NCBI GenBank assembly: GCA_020024775.1 | Contig: JAHHTF010000014.1 | Location: forward strand, 1-17,978 | Source: Ureaplasma sp. | Lineage (GTDB): Bacteria > Bacillota_I > Bacilli_A > Mycoplasmatales > Mycoplasmoidaceae | Length of the DNA: 17,978 bases | Reading direction: 5' to 3' | Shown here: positions 8,475-17,918 of the stretch, one piece after another | How positions within the stretch are numbered: position 1 is the first letter of the stretch | Layout: every line of letters begins with the position of its first letter | Translations under genes and position numbers: made by a program | Notes under the pieces: model-generated | Told to the model about the DNA's origin: nothing | What the model saw: the letters and a program-made list of their open reading frames with translations, nothing else | Database searches by the model: none

Positions 8475-9386
8475 ATGAAAAATTTAAAAATAGGTTCTCA
8501 TGTTAAAATGGGAGCACCATTGTATTTTGAGGGCAGTGTTAAAGAAATGTTATCTTATGATGCAAATGCTTTAATGATCTATACTGGAGCGCCTCAAAAC
8601 ACTATTAGAAAAGAAACAGAACTATTAAAAATTAAAGAAGGTTTAGAATTATTAAAAGAAAATAATATTCCTTCTGAAAACATTATTGTTCATGCTCCTT
8701 ATATTATTAATCTATGTTCCAGCAATATGAAAACAAGATTATTAGCTGTTGAATTCTTAGAAAAAGAATTGATTAGAACAAACGAGTTCAAAGCTAAGAT
8801 TTTAGTTTTACACCCAGGTTCTTCATTAGAACAATCTCCTGAAGAAGGGATTGAACAAATTATCTTTGGATTGAATTCGGTATTAAACAAAGTTAATAAT
8901 GATGTAGTTATTTGTTTAGAAACTATGGCTGGAAAAGGTTCAGAAGTTGGTAGAACATTTGAACAACTTAAAAAAATCATTGATGGTGTAAAAGATAAAA
9001 ACAGAATAGGAGTTTGTTTAGATACATGTCATATCCATGACGCTGGATATGATTTGAATGATTTCAACAACGTTCTAGATTCATTTGATTCTATCATTGG
9101 TTTAGACTATTTAAAAGTAATGCACATTAATGATTCTAAAAACCAAAGAGGTGCAAGAAAAGATAGACATGAAAATTTAGGACATGGACATATCGGATTT
9201 GATAATTTGATTAATGTTATATATCATCCTAAATTAGAAAACATTGTTAAGATTCTTGAAACACCATGAGTTGTAGATAATGATGATAAATCATTCCCAA
9301 TTTATAAAGAAGAAATTGAAATGATCAGAAATAAAAAATTTGTAGATTACATTAAGATTATAAAAGATGGCCACTACAAAAAATAA
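8475..9386 (+). CDS. nfo: Endonuclease IV (AP endonuclease)
   Basis: A 303-residue AP endonuclease of the Nfo family, which cuts DNA 5' of abasic sites and removes 3'-blocking groups in base-excision repair. All nine metal ligands of the trinuclear zinc site are visible at the expected spacing: His73 (HAPYIIN), His113 (LHPGSS), Glu149 (CLETMAGKG), Asp183 and His186 (DTCH), His217 (HINDSKN), Asp230 and His232 (RKDRHENLGHGHIG), and Glu262 (LETPW). The Trp at 265 is TGA-encoded, which makes the gene look shorter in the standard code; the true stop is TAA at 9384-9386. The start is preceded by a modest AAGAAAG ribosome binding site. It shares a 33-base spacer with the divergent small gene. A two-way terminator follows. 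Confidence 0.96.
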
Positions 9387-9416
9387 TCTTTAATTTCTAA
9401 AAATTTTCCATCCTAA

Positions 9417-9453
9417 AAACAATGACTTGCCAAGTTATGGTGAGTCATTGTTT
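9417..9453. terminator. Two-way terminator between nfo and the dprA-like gene
   Basis: Positions 9417-9431 pair with 9439-9453 around AAGTTAT: eleven perfect pairs (AAACAATGACT with AGTCATTGTTT), then four inner pairs with two G-T wobbles. On the minus strand it is followed by TTTTT and on the plus strand by TTTGATACTT, so it can serve the two convergent genes. Confidence 0.8.
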
Positions 9454-9458
9454 GATAC

Positions 9459-10157
9459 TTAACTACGATAGAAATCAATTACATCTGAAACATTTTCTAT
9501 TTGAGCAAAGATTTTTGGATCAAACTGTTTTCAACTGTCTTTTGTATTTTCATCAATTGTTATAAAACAGTTTTTCTTTTCATTCTCATAGTTGTCAATA
9601 ATCAGTTTGACATTAGCTTCTGTTTTAGATTTAATAAATACATCATTTGAAAGTGCATAGATAATTCTTTCAGATTTTTGTTGTTCAGATGGTTGAATTT
9701 GTGATGTACTATATTCTGATAAATACACAATATCATCATTAGGATTTACATCCAAATCGTGAATATCATTTGAATATAAAATAATTAGTTTAGCTCCACC
9801 TTTTTGTAATCTTTTAATCGTAGCATTTTCAATGCATTCATACTTGCAACAAATAGTATAATTGGCTTTTGATAATTTCAATAGATCATCAATCATTGAA
9901 TCATCTACTGTCCCAAGGATTCCAAGAATTTTATTTTCTATCAAATCTTTATTACCTTTGTAAAATAATGTAAATGGTGGCATATACATTCTTTTGAATT
10001 TATTAGAATAATCATCTTCTGATAAACAAATATAATCTATATCATTATTTTCCATTACATCTTCATAATGACTTCTTTCTTTAGAACATATTGAATTGTA
10101 CATACTACTTCAATTCCCTAAATACTTTTGATTAAAATAAAATAAAACTTTTTTCAT
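9459..10157 (-). CDS. dprA: Degenerate DprA/Smf-like DNA-processing protein
   Basis: A 232-residue protein with ATG at 10157. A strong ribosome binding site (GGAGGA, 10167-10172 on the minus strand) fixes this start, and the frame crosses one N-terminal and one C-terminal TGA Trp codon. The order of DprA motifs is visible: NQKYLGNW at the N-terminus, PPFTLFYKGN (residues 60-69; family PxxLyxkGn), ILGILGTVDDS (78-87; family vaiVGTRxxS), KLIILYSNDIHDLDVN, YLSEYS (family lxSExP) and SERIIYALSNDVFI (about 162-175; family RNRIIaxLSxxvlV). The glycine-rich DNA-binding features are lost: the Arg of GTR is Val, and the SGlAxGIDxxAH segment is replaced by an unrelated CCKYECIENATIKR. DprA loads RecA on incoming single-stranded DNA in transformation; this version probably cannot do so normally. 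It is single-gene and divergent from the RNase J-like operon. Confidence 0.7.
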
Positions 10158-10250
10158 TTGATTTTTTCCTCCAATATAAAACAATGTTTAATTGAAGAAA
10201 AATTTTAAAAAAACTTCATAATTAAGAAAAATGCAAAAATTATAGTATTA

Positions 10251-10256
10251 TATAAA
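10251..10256 (+). promoter_or_regulatory. Probable -10 of the RNase J-like/FtsK operon
   Basis: TATAAA sits in an AT-rich run upstream of the operon, and no clear -35 is visible. The predicted start, near 10262, would give a leader of about 80 bases ending in AAAGGA (10329-10334) before ATG 10344. The intergenic region 10158-10343 holds this promoter, the hairpin at 10263-10281 and, on the minus strand, the leader of the dprA-like gene. Nothing else was seen in it. Confidence 0.35.
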
Positions 10257-10262
10257 TGTGAG

Positions 10263-10281
10263 TTTATGTATTCTACATAAA
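10263..10281 (+). repeat. Perfect hairpin at the expected 5' end of the RNase J-like mRNA
   Basis: TTTATGTA (10263-10270) pairs perfectly with TACATAAA (10274-10281) around a TTC loop. If transcription starts near 10262, the mRNA would begin with this eight-pair stem. It is all A-T except one G-C pair, so stability is modest. Confidence 0.4.
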
Positions 10282-10343
10282 TTTTAGACTAATGTTTTTA
10301 ATTTAATAAATAACAAATTTATATATTTAAAGGACAACAATAA

Positions 10344-12020
10344 ATGAAAAATTCTGAAATTAAAATTGTGGCCCTAGGTGGTCAAAATGAAAGAGGAAAA
10401 AATTGTTTCTTTATTGAAACAAAAGAAAGCATTTACGTTTTTAATGCTGGAGTTAAGATTCCACTAAACGGAGCTTTAGGAATTTCTAAGGTATCAGTGG
10501 ATTTTGAATACCTATTAAAAAACGAAAAAAAGATCAAAGGTGTATTTATTGGAACACCTAATTTTAGTAACATTGGGGGAATCGGTTATTTACTTCAGAA
10601 GTTAACAATCAAAGTTCCAGTTTATACTTCTATGATTGGTGCTACAATCATCGAAAGTTACTTAGAAAAAAGAATTAGAACTAAATCTAAATCAAACATC
10701 CAAATCAATGTTTGTGAACCATTAAAAGAAATTTTATTTAAAGACACAACATTTGTTCCTTTTAGAGTTTCTAATCATATTCCATTCTCATATGGATGAG
10801 TAATCAAAACAGATATTGGAAACATTATCTTTATTGATGAATTCTTTTTGAACAATGAGAAAACTAAATTATTTGCTTCTCAATTAAATTACATCAACTC
10901 AATTACTAAAGGAAACAACACTATCTTATTAGTTGGTGTTGGTAATGTAAGTAAGTACCAAGGGTTTACTTCACCTAACTATAAAACAAAAGACTTTTAT
11001 GAAAAGACTATTACATCTGTTGAAGGTAGAGTGGTTGTTGCATTAAATGACTATAATGTTTATAGTTTGTTTATTTTAGCAAGTATCGCAAAATCAACAG
11101 GAAGACCATTTATTGTTTATGGGTCTACTTTTATGGATACATTTAGTAGTATCATTAAAAATAAATTGTTTAATCCAAAGAATTTAACTTGCTTGCCAAT
11201 CTCTGAAATCAAAAACAGTAATAATGCAATCATAGTGATAATGGGTTCTGATGAAGATTTATATAAAACATTGTTTTCAATCTTAGATCATCAAATCACA
11301 TCAATTCAATTTAATGAAAATGATAACTTCATCTTAGGAACTTATTTGATTCCAGGATATGAATCTCATGGAGCTAGATTACTAGATGAACTTAATAGAC
11401 AAAACATTAATAACTTTGTTTTACCTAAATCAGTACTTCCATTGAGCGCATCAAATGAAGATCATAAATATTTAATTGATTATTTAAAACCAAAACATAT
11501 TATTCCAATGCAAGGTTTATACATGAACTTTATCAAATACGAAAAAGTTGTTGAACCATCATTATTTGCAGACAACCATGTTTATGTTTTAGATAATGGA
11601 GATGGATTAATCTTTAATGATAAAGGTGTTGAAAGACACAATAAATACATTAAAGATTTAGCTGAAACTTATATTAATGACGCAGGATTCTTTGATGCTA
11701 ATGTTAGCATCTTATTAGAAAGAAAACAAATGAGTTTATCAGGTGTTGTATTAATGATTTTATATTATGATAAAGCATCAAATTCATTTGTAAGTAAAAT
11801 TGATTTTAAAACAATAGGATTATCTTTCGATGATGGGGGAGCATTATTTAAAGAAGCACAAGAAAAACTTGTTTCTAATGTTTCTAAATATATTGCTAAA
11901 TCAAAAGATAAGATTGATTTAAAGGAAACTAAAATTAATTTCAAAAAAGGATTAATCAGAATCCTTGAAAAGAAAATGAATAAAAAACCTTTAGTTTTAC
12001 CTTCAATTATTGAATTTTAG
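10344..12020 (+). CDS. rnjB: RNase J-family protein with erased metal-binding site (RNase J2-like)
   Basis: The protein has 558 residues, normal for RNase J, with the metallo-beta-lactamase, beta-CASP and C-terminal domains in order. The start IKIVALGGQNERGKNCFFIE is the family signature. The catalytic motif T-H-x-H-x-D-H-I-G-G is replaced by GTPNFSNIGG (residues 70-79): Thr71, Asn73, Ser75 and Asn76 stand where His, His, Asp and His should be. NHIPFS keeps His145, but the following TGD is IDE. In beta-CASP, SGH is SAS (368-370) and the late P-x-H-G-E is PMQGLY, with Gln390 replacing His. Hydrolysis by the usual two-metal mechanism is therefore very unlikely. RNase J works as J1/J2 complexes in Bacillota, so a structural partner of an active J1 elsewhere is the best guess. 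The start is supported by AAAGGA at 10329-10334. The next gene is ftsK-like, as beside rnjB in Bacillus. Confidence 0.85.
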
Positions 12021-12034
12021 TAAGGGGAATGCAT

Positions 12035-14023
12035 ATGAGTTTATCACAGAGTGAAACCACCAGTGGTTTCGATAAAAATATAGAACTAGAAGAACCTAGA
12101 AAAAAAACACAAGTTCAATTTAAAAAACCAGTTCAAAAACCAAAGATGCCTAAAGATCAAAAGATAGCTTTAATAAAGAACATTATAGTTTCTTTATTTT
12201 TAGTTATCTTTGTAGCATGTGTTTTAAGAATCCCATACTTTGGGTTTTATTTAGACACAATTCTTTTTGACTTTTTCTTTGGCTGAACAAAATACTTTAT
12301 TTATATTTTTATATTATTGCTATTTATATCTTTTTGGAATTCAAAGCTCAAGAATATTTTGATATCCAAGAAAAAGATATTAATAGTATGCTTCTGTGTT
12401 ATCATCATCTGTTTATTGATGAATGCCATCCAATATTATGTAGACAAGATTTGAACAGTTCCTGTCAAAGATTTATTTGTTGGATCTAATGGATTTGTTT
12501 CTTGTTGGAAAAACAATATCTTAGATTTAAACAATTCAACTGTTCCATATAAAATTTTGATTTCACCAAAAAGATTTGAATTTGGTGGAATCTTAGGATA
12601 TTCATTTATTGCAATTTGTTTAACTGCTATGCCAGTGTTTATTGTAATTATTTGTTTGGTTGTTTTAACATTCGTTTGTTTGTTTGTGTTCTCAGCAAAA
12701 ACAAAACAAAAGATTCTTGAAAAATTCAGAAACAAAACAATTAAAAAATTAGGTGGTTTTACTTCTGAAGAAATCAAGATTAAAGAAGTTAACAAAGTAA
12801 CTGATACAATTGATTTCAATGAAGCAGTTGAAAATGCAGCCCAAGCTGTGCAACCAATTCCAATCGTTCAAAAACAACAAGAGATTGAACAATTCACATC
12901 ATTCATTGATGTTAATGTAGATTATGGTAAAAACCAATATTTGAACAACATTTGAAAAAATGATCGTACAATTTCATCAAGAGATTGATTGTTCTTACCA
13001 TCAACTAAAGATGATTATTTTGAAGTTAAACAAAATGTATTAAAAGACTATAGACCAAGAATTGAAAAATTCTTTGGACTATATGATTTAAAAGTAGAAC
13101 ATTTTGAAACAGTGATTAACTATCAAAGTGTTTGTTTACATTATCACTGTACAAAAGAAGAATTTAATATCATCAAAAAGAACTCAGATCAATTAGCTCA
13201 ACTAATGGGAACTAAAGATGTTAAAGTATATTCAAATGTTGAAGATGAAGCAATCATCGAATTATATTTAGACACACAAAATTCAATCTCATTTAAAGAA
13301 GCTATTCATGATTCTAAATTCTTATCATTTGCTTTATTTAAAACAAGTAGTAGAAAATCATACAAACTTGATTTATATGATGCACCTTCAGTTGTATTAT
13401 ATGGTGCTAAAGGTTCAGGTAAATCAGTTGTAATGACAAATATCATTACTTCATTTAGTATCTTTAATAATAAGTTTGATGCTATCAATATTTATGATCC
13501 AACTAATAAATCATTGAAAACTTTCGCTAACTCATCAAACTATATAACTGATGAAGCTTCATTAAATAAATTACTTGATGAAATCTTACACAAGATTAAT
13601 ATAAATGAAGCAAACTTTGTAAAATCAAAAGTTAATAACATTTATGAATACAATACTAAAGCAAAAGAAAAAATCAAATTTAGTACATTGATTTTAAATG
13701 ATATTGTTTATGATAATGCATACATCAATAAGTTATTAAAAATTATGAAGTATGCAAAGAAACATGGTATCTTTGTTTTAATTGGATTTGATAATGTAAA
13801 TGAATATTCAAAAGTAATTCAAGAATTATCAAGTTACATTGTTTGTTTACAAGTTCCAACAGAACAAGATAGTATTGATGCAATTAAAATCAAGGATGCA
13901 GCATATTGTGCAGGAAACGGTGATGCAATATGTTACAACCAACATGATGAAACATATACAAGAGTACAATCTGTTTATATTACTAAAAATGATATCAACA
14001 AGATTATTGAATTAGTTAAGTAA
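12035..14023 (+). CDS. ftsK: FtsK/SpoIIIE-like DNA translocase, divergent and without gamma domain
   Basis: The protein has 662 residues. ATG 12035 is preferred over the in-frame ATG 12029, because AAGGGG at 12022-12027 would lie only one base from the latter. A basic, soluble start is followed by about four membrane segments (roughly residues 43-65, 84-101, 113-132 and 186-222), then a linker and the motor. The alpha/beta core has LYGAKGSGKSV with Walker A at residues 457-464. At Walker B, LILNDIV keeps Asp556, but the catalytic Glu is Ile557. The D-S-R-T-I-L arginine motif reads DSIDAI, with Ile614 for Arg. The protein ends about 50 residues later, after GNGDAICY...VQSVYITKNDINKIIELVK, so the winged-helix gamma domain that reads KOPS/SRS sites is absent. 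Known FtsK proteins pump chromosomal DNA at the septum; this one may bind ATP but is probably a weak or altered motor. It starts 14 bases after the RNase J-like stop. Confidence 0.85.
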
Positions 14024-14032
14024 AGGGTTTAT

Positions 14033-14950
14033 ATGAAACTAGCAATCACAGCTAATAATTATGAAAATGCAATTAAACTAATTAATCAAGGAACAGATGC
14101 AATAATTTTAAATATTGCTTCTTTTTCTTGTCGTAGTAACCATTACTTTAGCCTTCAAGAAATTAAAGATATTGTTGCTAAGAAACAACAAACTCAAGTA
14201 TTTGTTCATTTATCTAATTTTATTTTTGATAATGAAATTAATGAATTAGAAAAAACATTAATTGCACTAAATGAACTAAAGATTGATAAACTAATGTTCA
14301 ATGATTTTGCTATCCCTCAAATTTGTTTTGAACAAAAACTTAATAACTTGAAATTGCACTATCAATCAAATACATTATTTGTTTCATCTGCACAATATGA
14401 TTTCTTTGTGGAAAACAATATTAAGTCTTACTCATTAAGCAATGAATTGTTTATTCAAGAAGTTGACCAGATTGCTCAAGCTAAACCAAAAGACTGTGAA
14501 TTAATGATTCAAGTACAAGGGTTAAGTTTAATGATGTTTTCAAGATGAAAACTAGTTTCAAACTTCAAAAACTATGTTGAAGATGAATTAAATGAATACA
14601 CTCCTGAGAAAAAGATTTTTATTAAAGAATGCAACAAAGTGTATCCAAATATTATTTATGAAAACCAATATGGTACTCATATGTTTTGCGGATATGAATT
14701 ATGTTGTATTGAACTCTTAGAAAAATTAAAGAAGTTCAATATTGATTGATTAATGATTGACACATTTTTAATTGAAAATGTAGACATTGATTTAGTATAT
14801 GCACAAATCTATAAAAATGCTATTAATGATTTAAATAATTCTAAAAAGTATTTAGAACAATTACAACAACATTCAAAACTAGAATTGTGTCCTGGGTTTT
14901 TAGGTGGTGTTGAATCAATTAAACATCTAAAGAAAATAAAGGAGAAATAG
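14033..14950 (+). CDS. yrrN: U32-family protein, YrrN/TrhP1-like
   Basis: A 305-residue U32-family (collagenase-like peptidase) protein. The start MKLAITANNYENAIKLINQGTDAIIL matches the family's first beta-alpha unit, in which a small Gly-Ala-Asp turn follows the helix. LMIQVQGLSLMMFSRWKL at about residues 158-175 is the counterpart of the family's E-x-x-x-h-G-x-x-x-m-x-S-x-R segment. The four-Cys set of its neighbour is absent. The last part has LCPGFLGGVESI. In Bacillus the adjacent U32 pair YrrN/YrrO (TrhP1/TrhP2) is needed for the prephenate-dependent step to 5-hydroxyuridine at tRNA position 34. The gene starts 9 bases after the FtsK-like stop with AAAGGG just before ATG 14033, and ends 1 base before the second U32 gene, so the two are clearly co-translated partners. 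Confidence 0.75.
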
Positions 14951-14951
14951 G

Positions 14952-16142
14952 ATGAAAAAAATAGAACTATTAGCTCCAGCAGGAACTTTTGAAAAAGCCA
15001 AACTAGCATTAGATTATGGAGCAGATGCAGTTTTCTTAGGTGCTAAATCATATTCATTAAGAGCAAGAGCTTCTAACTTTAGCTATGAGCAAATTGATGA
15101 AATCATTAAATATGCACATACTAATAATAAAAAAGTTTATATTGTTGCAAATGTATTGTGCCACAACTTCTTAATTCCTCAGTTAGATGAATATTTAAAA
15201 ACGATTACTAGTTTTAATCCAGATGGTTTTATTGTTGCAGATCCAACAATAATCTATAAACTTAAAAAAGATTATCCACAATTTGAAATTCATATTAGTA
15301 CTCAACAATCGACAACTAATTCTAAAGCAGCATTATTTTGAAAAAGAAATCATGCAACAAGAGTTGTATTATCTAGAGAATTAAGTCTAAAAGAAATTGA
15401 AGATATTACAATCAATTTAAAAGATGCAATTGAACTAGAAGTATTTATTCATGGAGCGGTTTGTATCTCATACTCAGGAAGATGTATGATGAGCAATAAC
15501 TTTAGTTTAAGAGATGCAAACGTAGGCGGTTGTGCACAATCATGTAGATGAGCATATGAAGTTCAAAATGAAGAAATCCATAATAAATCTAAATACTTTA
15601 CAATGTCTGCAAAAGATATGGTTCAAGCTACTAATATTAAAGAATTAATGAGATTAAATATTGCTTCATTGAAGATTGAAGGAAGAATGAAATCTGAACA
15701 CTATATTGCAACAGTTTGTTCTAGTTATAGACATATAATTGATGATACTAGTATAGCAAATGTTCAAAAGGAATTAAAAGAATTAGACAAGATTGCCAAC
15801 CGTCCAACTGATACTGCATTTTTAAATGAAGAACCAGGTTATACAAAAATGCTATATCATGATGTACATGAGAATTTAGCACAAGATTATATTTTTATGA
15901 TTAAATCTAAAAATATAGATGGTTCATTTAATTGTGTTGTTAAAAACAACTTTAATGTTGATACAAAAATTGAAATCTTCACAATTAATCAAATAATAAA
16001 TAATAAGATCACTAAAATCATTGATGCTAAAACAAATGAAGAACTATTTGTTTGTCCAACACCAATGGAAGAGATCAATATTTATTTTGAACATGATATG
16101 GATTTAAAAAACATAAGTTTTGGTAGAAAGGTAAGAAATTAA
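14952..16142 (+). CDS. yrrO: U32-family tRNA hydroxylation protein, YrrO/TrhP2-like
   Basis: A 396-residue U32-family protein with an intact signature. The start KKIELLAPAGTFEKAKLALDYGADAVFLGAKSYSLRARASNF matches the family closely in order; only fragments are quoted: ELLAPAG, GADAVFLG and SLRARASNF. The core IHGAVCISYSGRCMMS and RDANVGGCAQSCRWAY carries Cys171, Cys178, Cys194 and Cys198, the four Cys expected to hold an iron-sulphur cluster. IASLKIEGRMKSEHYIATV is the usual following segment. The C-terminal 100 residues form the family's small beta domain and end in FGRKVRN. Known YrrO/TrhP proteins act in 5-hydroxyuridine formation at the tRNA wobble position, a radical or iron-sulphur-dependent step that uses prephenate, which is surprising in an organism with little biosynthesis. 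AAAGGAG (14938-14944) precedes ATG 14952. It follows the first U32 gene by 1 base. Confidence 0.88.
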
Positions 16143-16143
16143 T

Positions 16144-17862
16144 ATGAATAGTCCAATTTGAAAAAAAGAAGTTCTTCCTAAACTATTAGAAGTAGATAAT
16201 GAATTTGATGCTAAATTAGTTTCAGATGAACTAAAAGAAAAATATGCAGAATCAAATGATATTGTAAACCAAGAAAAAGCTAACTATAAAAAGAACCACA
16301 ATGAAGGCGCTTATGTAATGCTTTATTTATTTGGTTTGTTCTTTTCACTTATTTTGATTATTCCATTTTATTGAGCTTTCAAGAAGTTCAAAGAAATGAA
16401 AGCTAACAAAAAAATGTTGTTACAAAAAATCAAAGATGCAAAAGCAGCTAAAGTTGAAATTCATAAACAAATTATTCCGATGATTCCTTTTAATCGATAT
16501 TATGTAGCGATGAGAGATGCCTTTGGTTGAGATGAACAAGGTTATGTGAATAGAGCTTTATTAAAAGAAATGAATGAATACACGAATTACAGATTATTTG
16601 ATGAAGCAGCTTTACAAAACCAAAATAGTAATCTATCAAATACAACATGAACAATCAAGGATGATAAGATTATCATTAACGAAAGATTAAAAACTCACCA
16701 ATTAATTAATAGAACATATTCTAATTCAATTACATTAACTAGAACTTATAGAAATGGTGATAATTCATATACAAGAAGTGAAACATTAACTGCATATGTT
16801 AATGAACCAGAACCTCAATTCTCAGGATATGAAAGAAACTATATCTTTACTACTTTCTGTGATCAATTACAATTTAAGATTGCAAGAACCAGAGAAGATA
16901 AAAAGGTAGTTAAGAAATATTTAACTGATCTTGAAAACCAAAACTTTGAAAAGAAAACAGATTTTGTTAGAAATGATGATGTTGGATTCAGAATGTTCTT
17001 TTCTCCGTTAGCCCAAGAATTGTTTTATGAAGAAATCAAGGATTGTAAACTAAACGATTTCCCTCCTGAATATAACTTCATTAAGATTCCTCATTTCCTA
17101 ACAAGTGAATATGCTGTGTTCAAAAACGCTCTAGTTGTAGATACGCAAAACTTGATTAATAATTTCGCAACAAATGCAGAAATGAGTTTATCGACTTTTA
17201 TTAACCAATTTAAACAAATCAATTTACAATACTTTAATAGTTTATTTAAATCAGTTATAGGATTATATATCTTTAACATTTATAACTCAGAAAACCATAT
17301 GAGTATTATTGAAGAAGCTAAAAGACAACAATTCATTACAGATGGTTTAGTTAACTATGTTCCATTCTATATCTTAGATGAAATTGTTAATGTTAATTTA
17401 AACCCAATGGATACACCTTGTTTTAATATTTGTTTAGGTAATGAGAAAAACCATCAAGGTAATTCTTATAACTATTCTTATTTATCAGGATTAGCTTATA
17501 AAAAGCTTTCTAGAACATCTGTTCAAAGTGTGTATTCAAGTTTATATGGAAGATATTATAATATCTCTGTTCCTTATTTTGAATACATTCCTCAATACAG
17601 AAATCATCATATGTTCTTTGAACATTATAAAACTCCATTCAAATTAAAAACAACTGAATTAAATTGAGTTGAACAAGCGGTAACTAATTCACAAAAGATG
17701 TATGAATTAGTTGAACAAAATAAAGATCTAATGATTACTATTGATAAAGGAATTATAGCTATCTTAGCTCCAGATAACTTTAATAGAGTTGAAGATATTC
17801 CAATGTTGTTTAATGATATCAAACAAATCATTAATGAAACATCATTTGATGTACAACAATAG
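16144..17862 (+). CDS. Single-pass membrane protein of unknown function
   Basis: A 572-residue protein that I do not recognise beyond a likely mycoplasma-type membrane family. It starts 1 base after the second U32 stop and is the last gene of the operon. Residues 1-55 are charged. One membrane segment follows at about 57-80 (YVMLYLFGLFFSLILIIPFYWAF), then a basic coiled stretch at about 80-110 (KKFKEMKANKKMLLQK and on). Residues 110-572 form a large soluble region with many aromatic and Asn residues. They contain a Thr/Tyr/Ser-rich strand segment (about 195-225: TYSNSITLTRTYRNG, then NSYTRSETLTAYV), a VPFYILDEIVNVNLNPMD block and a terminal MITIDKGIIAILAPDNF beta-strand pair. The basic side after the segment suggests a cytoplasmic main domain. 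No catalytic motif is evident. TGA codes Trp at several positions. A DUF3137-like domain is one possible match I would test. Confidence 0.85.
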
Positions 17863-17886
17863 TTAGTTAGATGATGAATAGTGGTG

Positions 17887-17916
17887 AAAACAATCGAAGA
17901 TAGTTCGATTGTTTTT
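17887..17916. terminator. Strong terminator ending the RNase J-like/FtsK operon
   Basis: AAAACAATCGAA (17887-17898) pairs perfectly over twelve bases with TTCGATTGTTTT (17904-17915) around GATAG, and the T-run continues to 17916. On the minus strand it can also end the gene proposed at 17919-17978. Positions 17863-17886 between the stop codon and the stem show no other feature. Confidence 0.9.
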
Positions 17917-17918
17917 AT

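Noticed and set aside
8699..8980. 93-residue minus-strand open frame
   Set aside because: Antisense to nfo, where all metal ligands are conserved on the plus strand.
9531..10103. Starting the dprA-like gene at the internal Met (10103)
   Set aside because: The in-frame ATG at 10157 has a strong GGAGGA site, and the added residues include the expected N-terminal pattern, reached by reading one TGA as Trp.
12029..12034. Upstream ATG as start of the FtsK-like gene
   Set aside because: It would lie one base after the AAGGGG ribosome binding site; ATG 12035 has normal spacing.
12436..12819. 127-residue minus-strand open frame
   Set aside because: Antisense to the membrane domain of the FtsK-like gene; the opposite frame is continuous and has a recognisable domain order.
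364..17862. Many apparent premature TGA stops suggesting widespread pseudogenes
   Set aside because: TGA falls where Trp is expected (for example LETPW in nfo and the EPWDF motif of the Nif3 protein), and frames continue across it to TAA or TAG, so this is genetic code 4, not decay.
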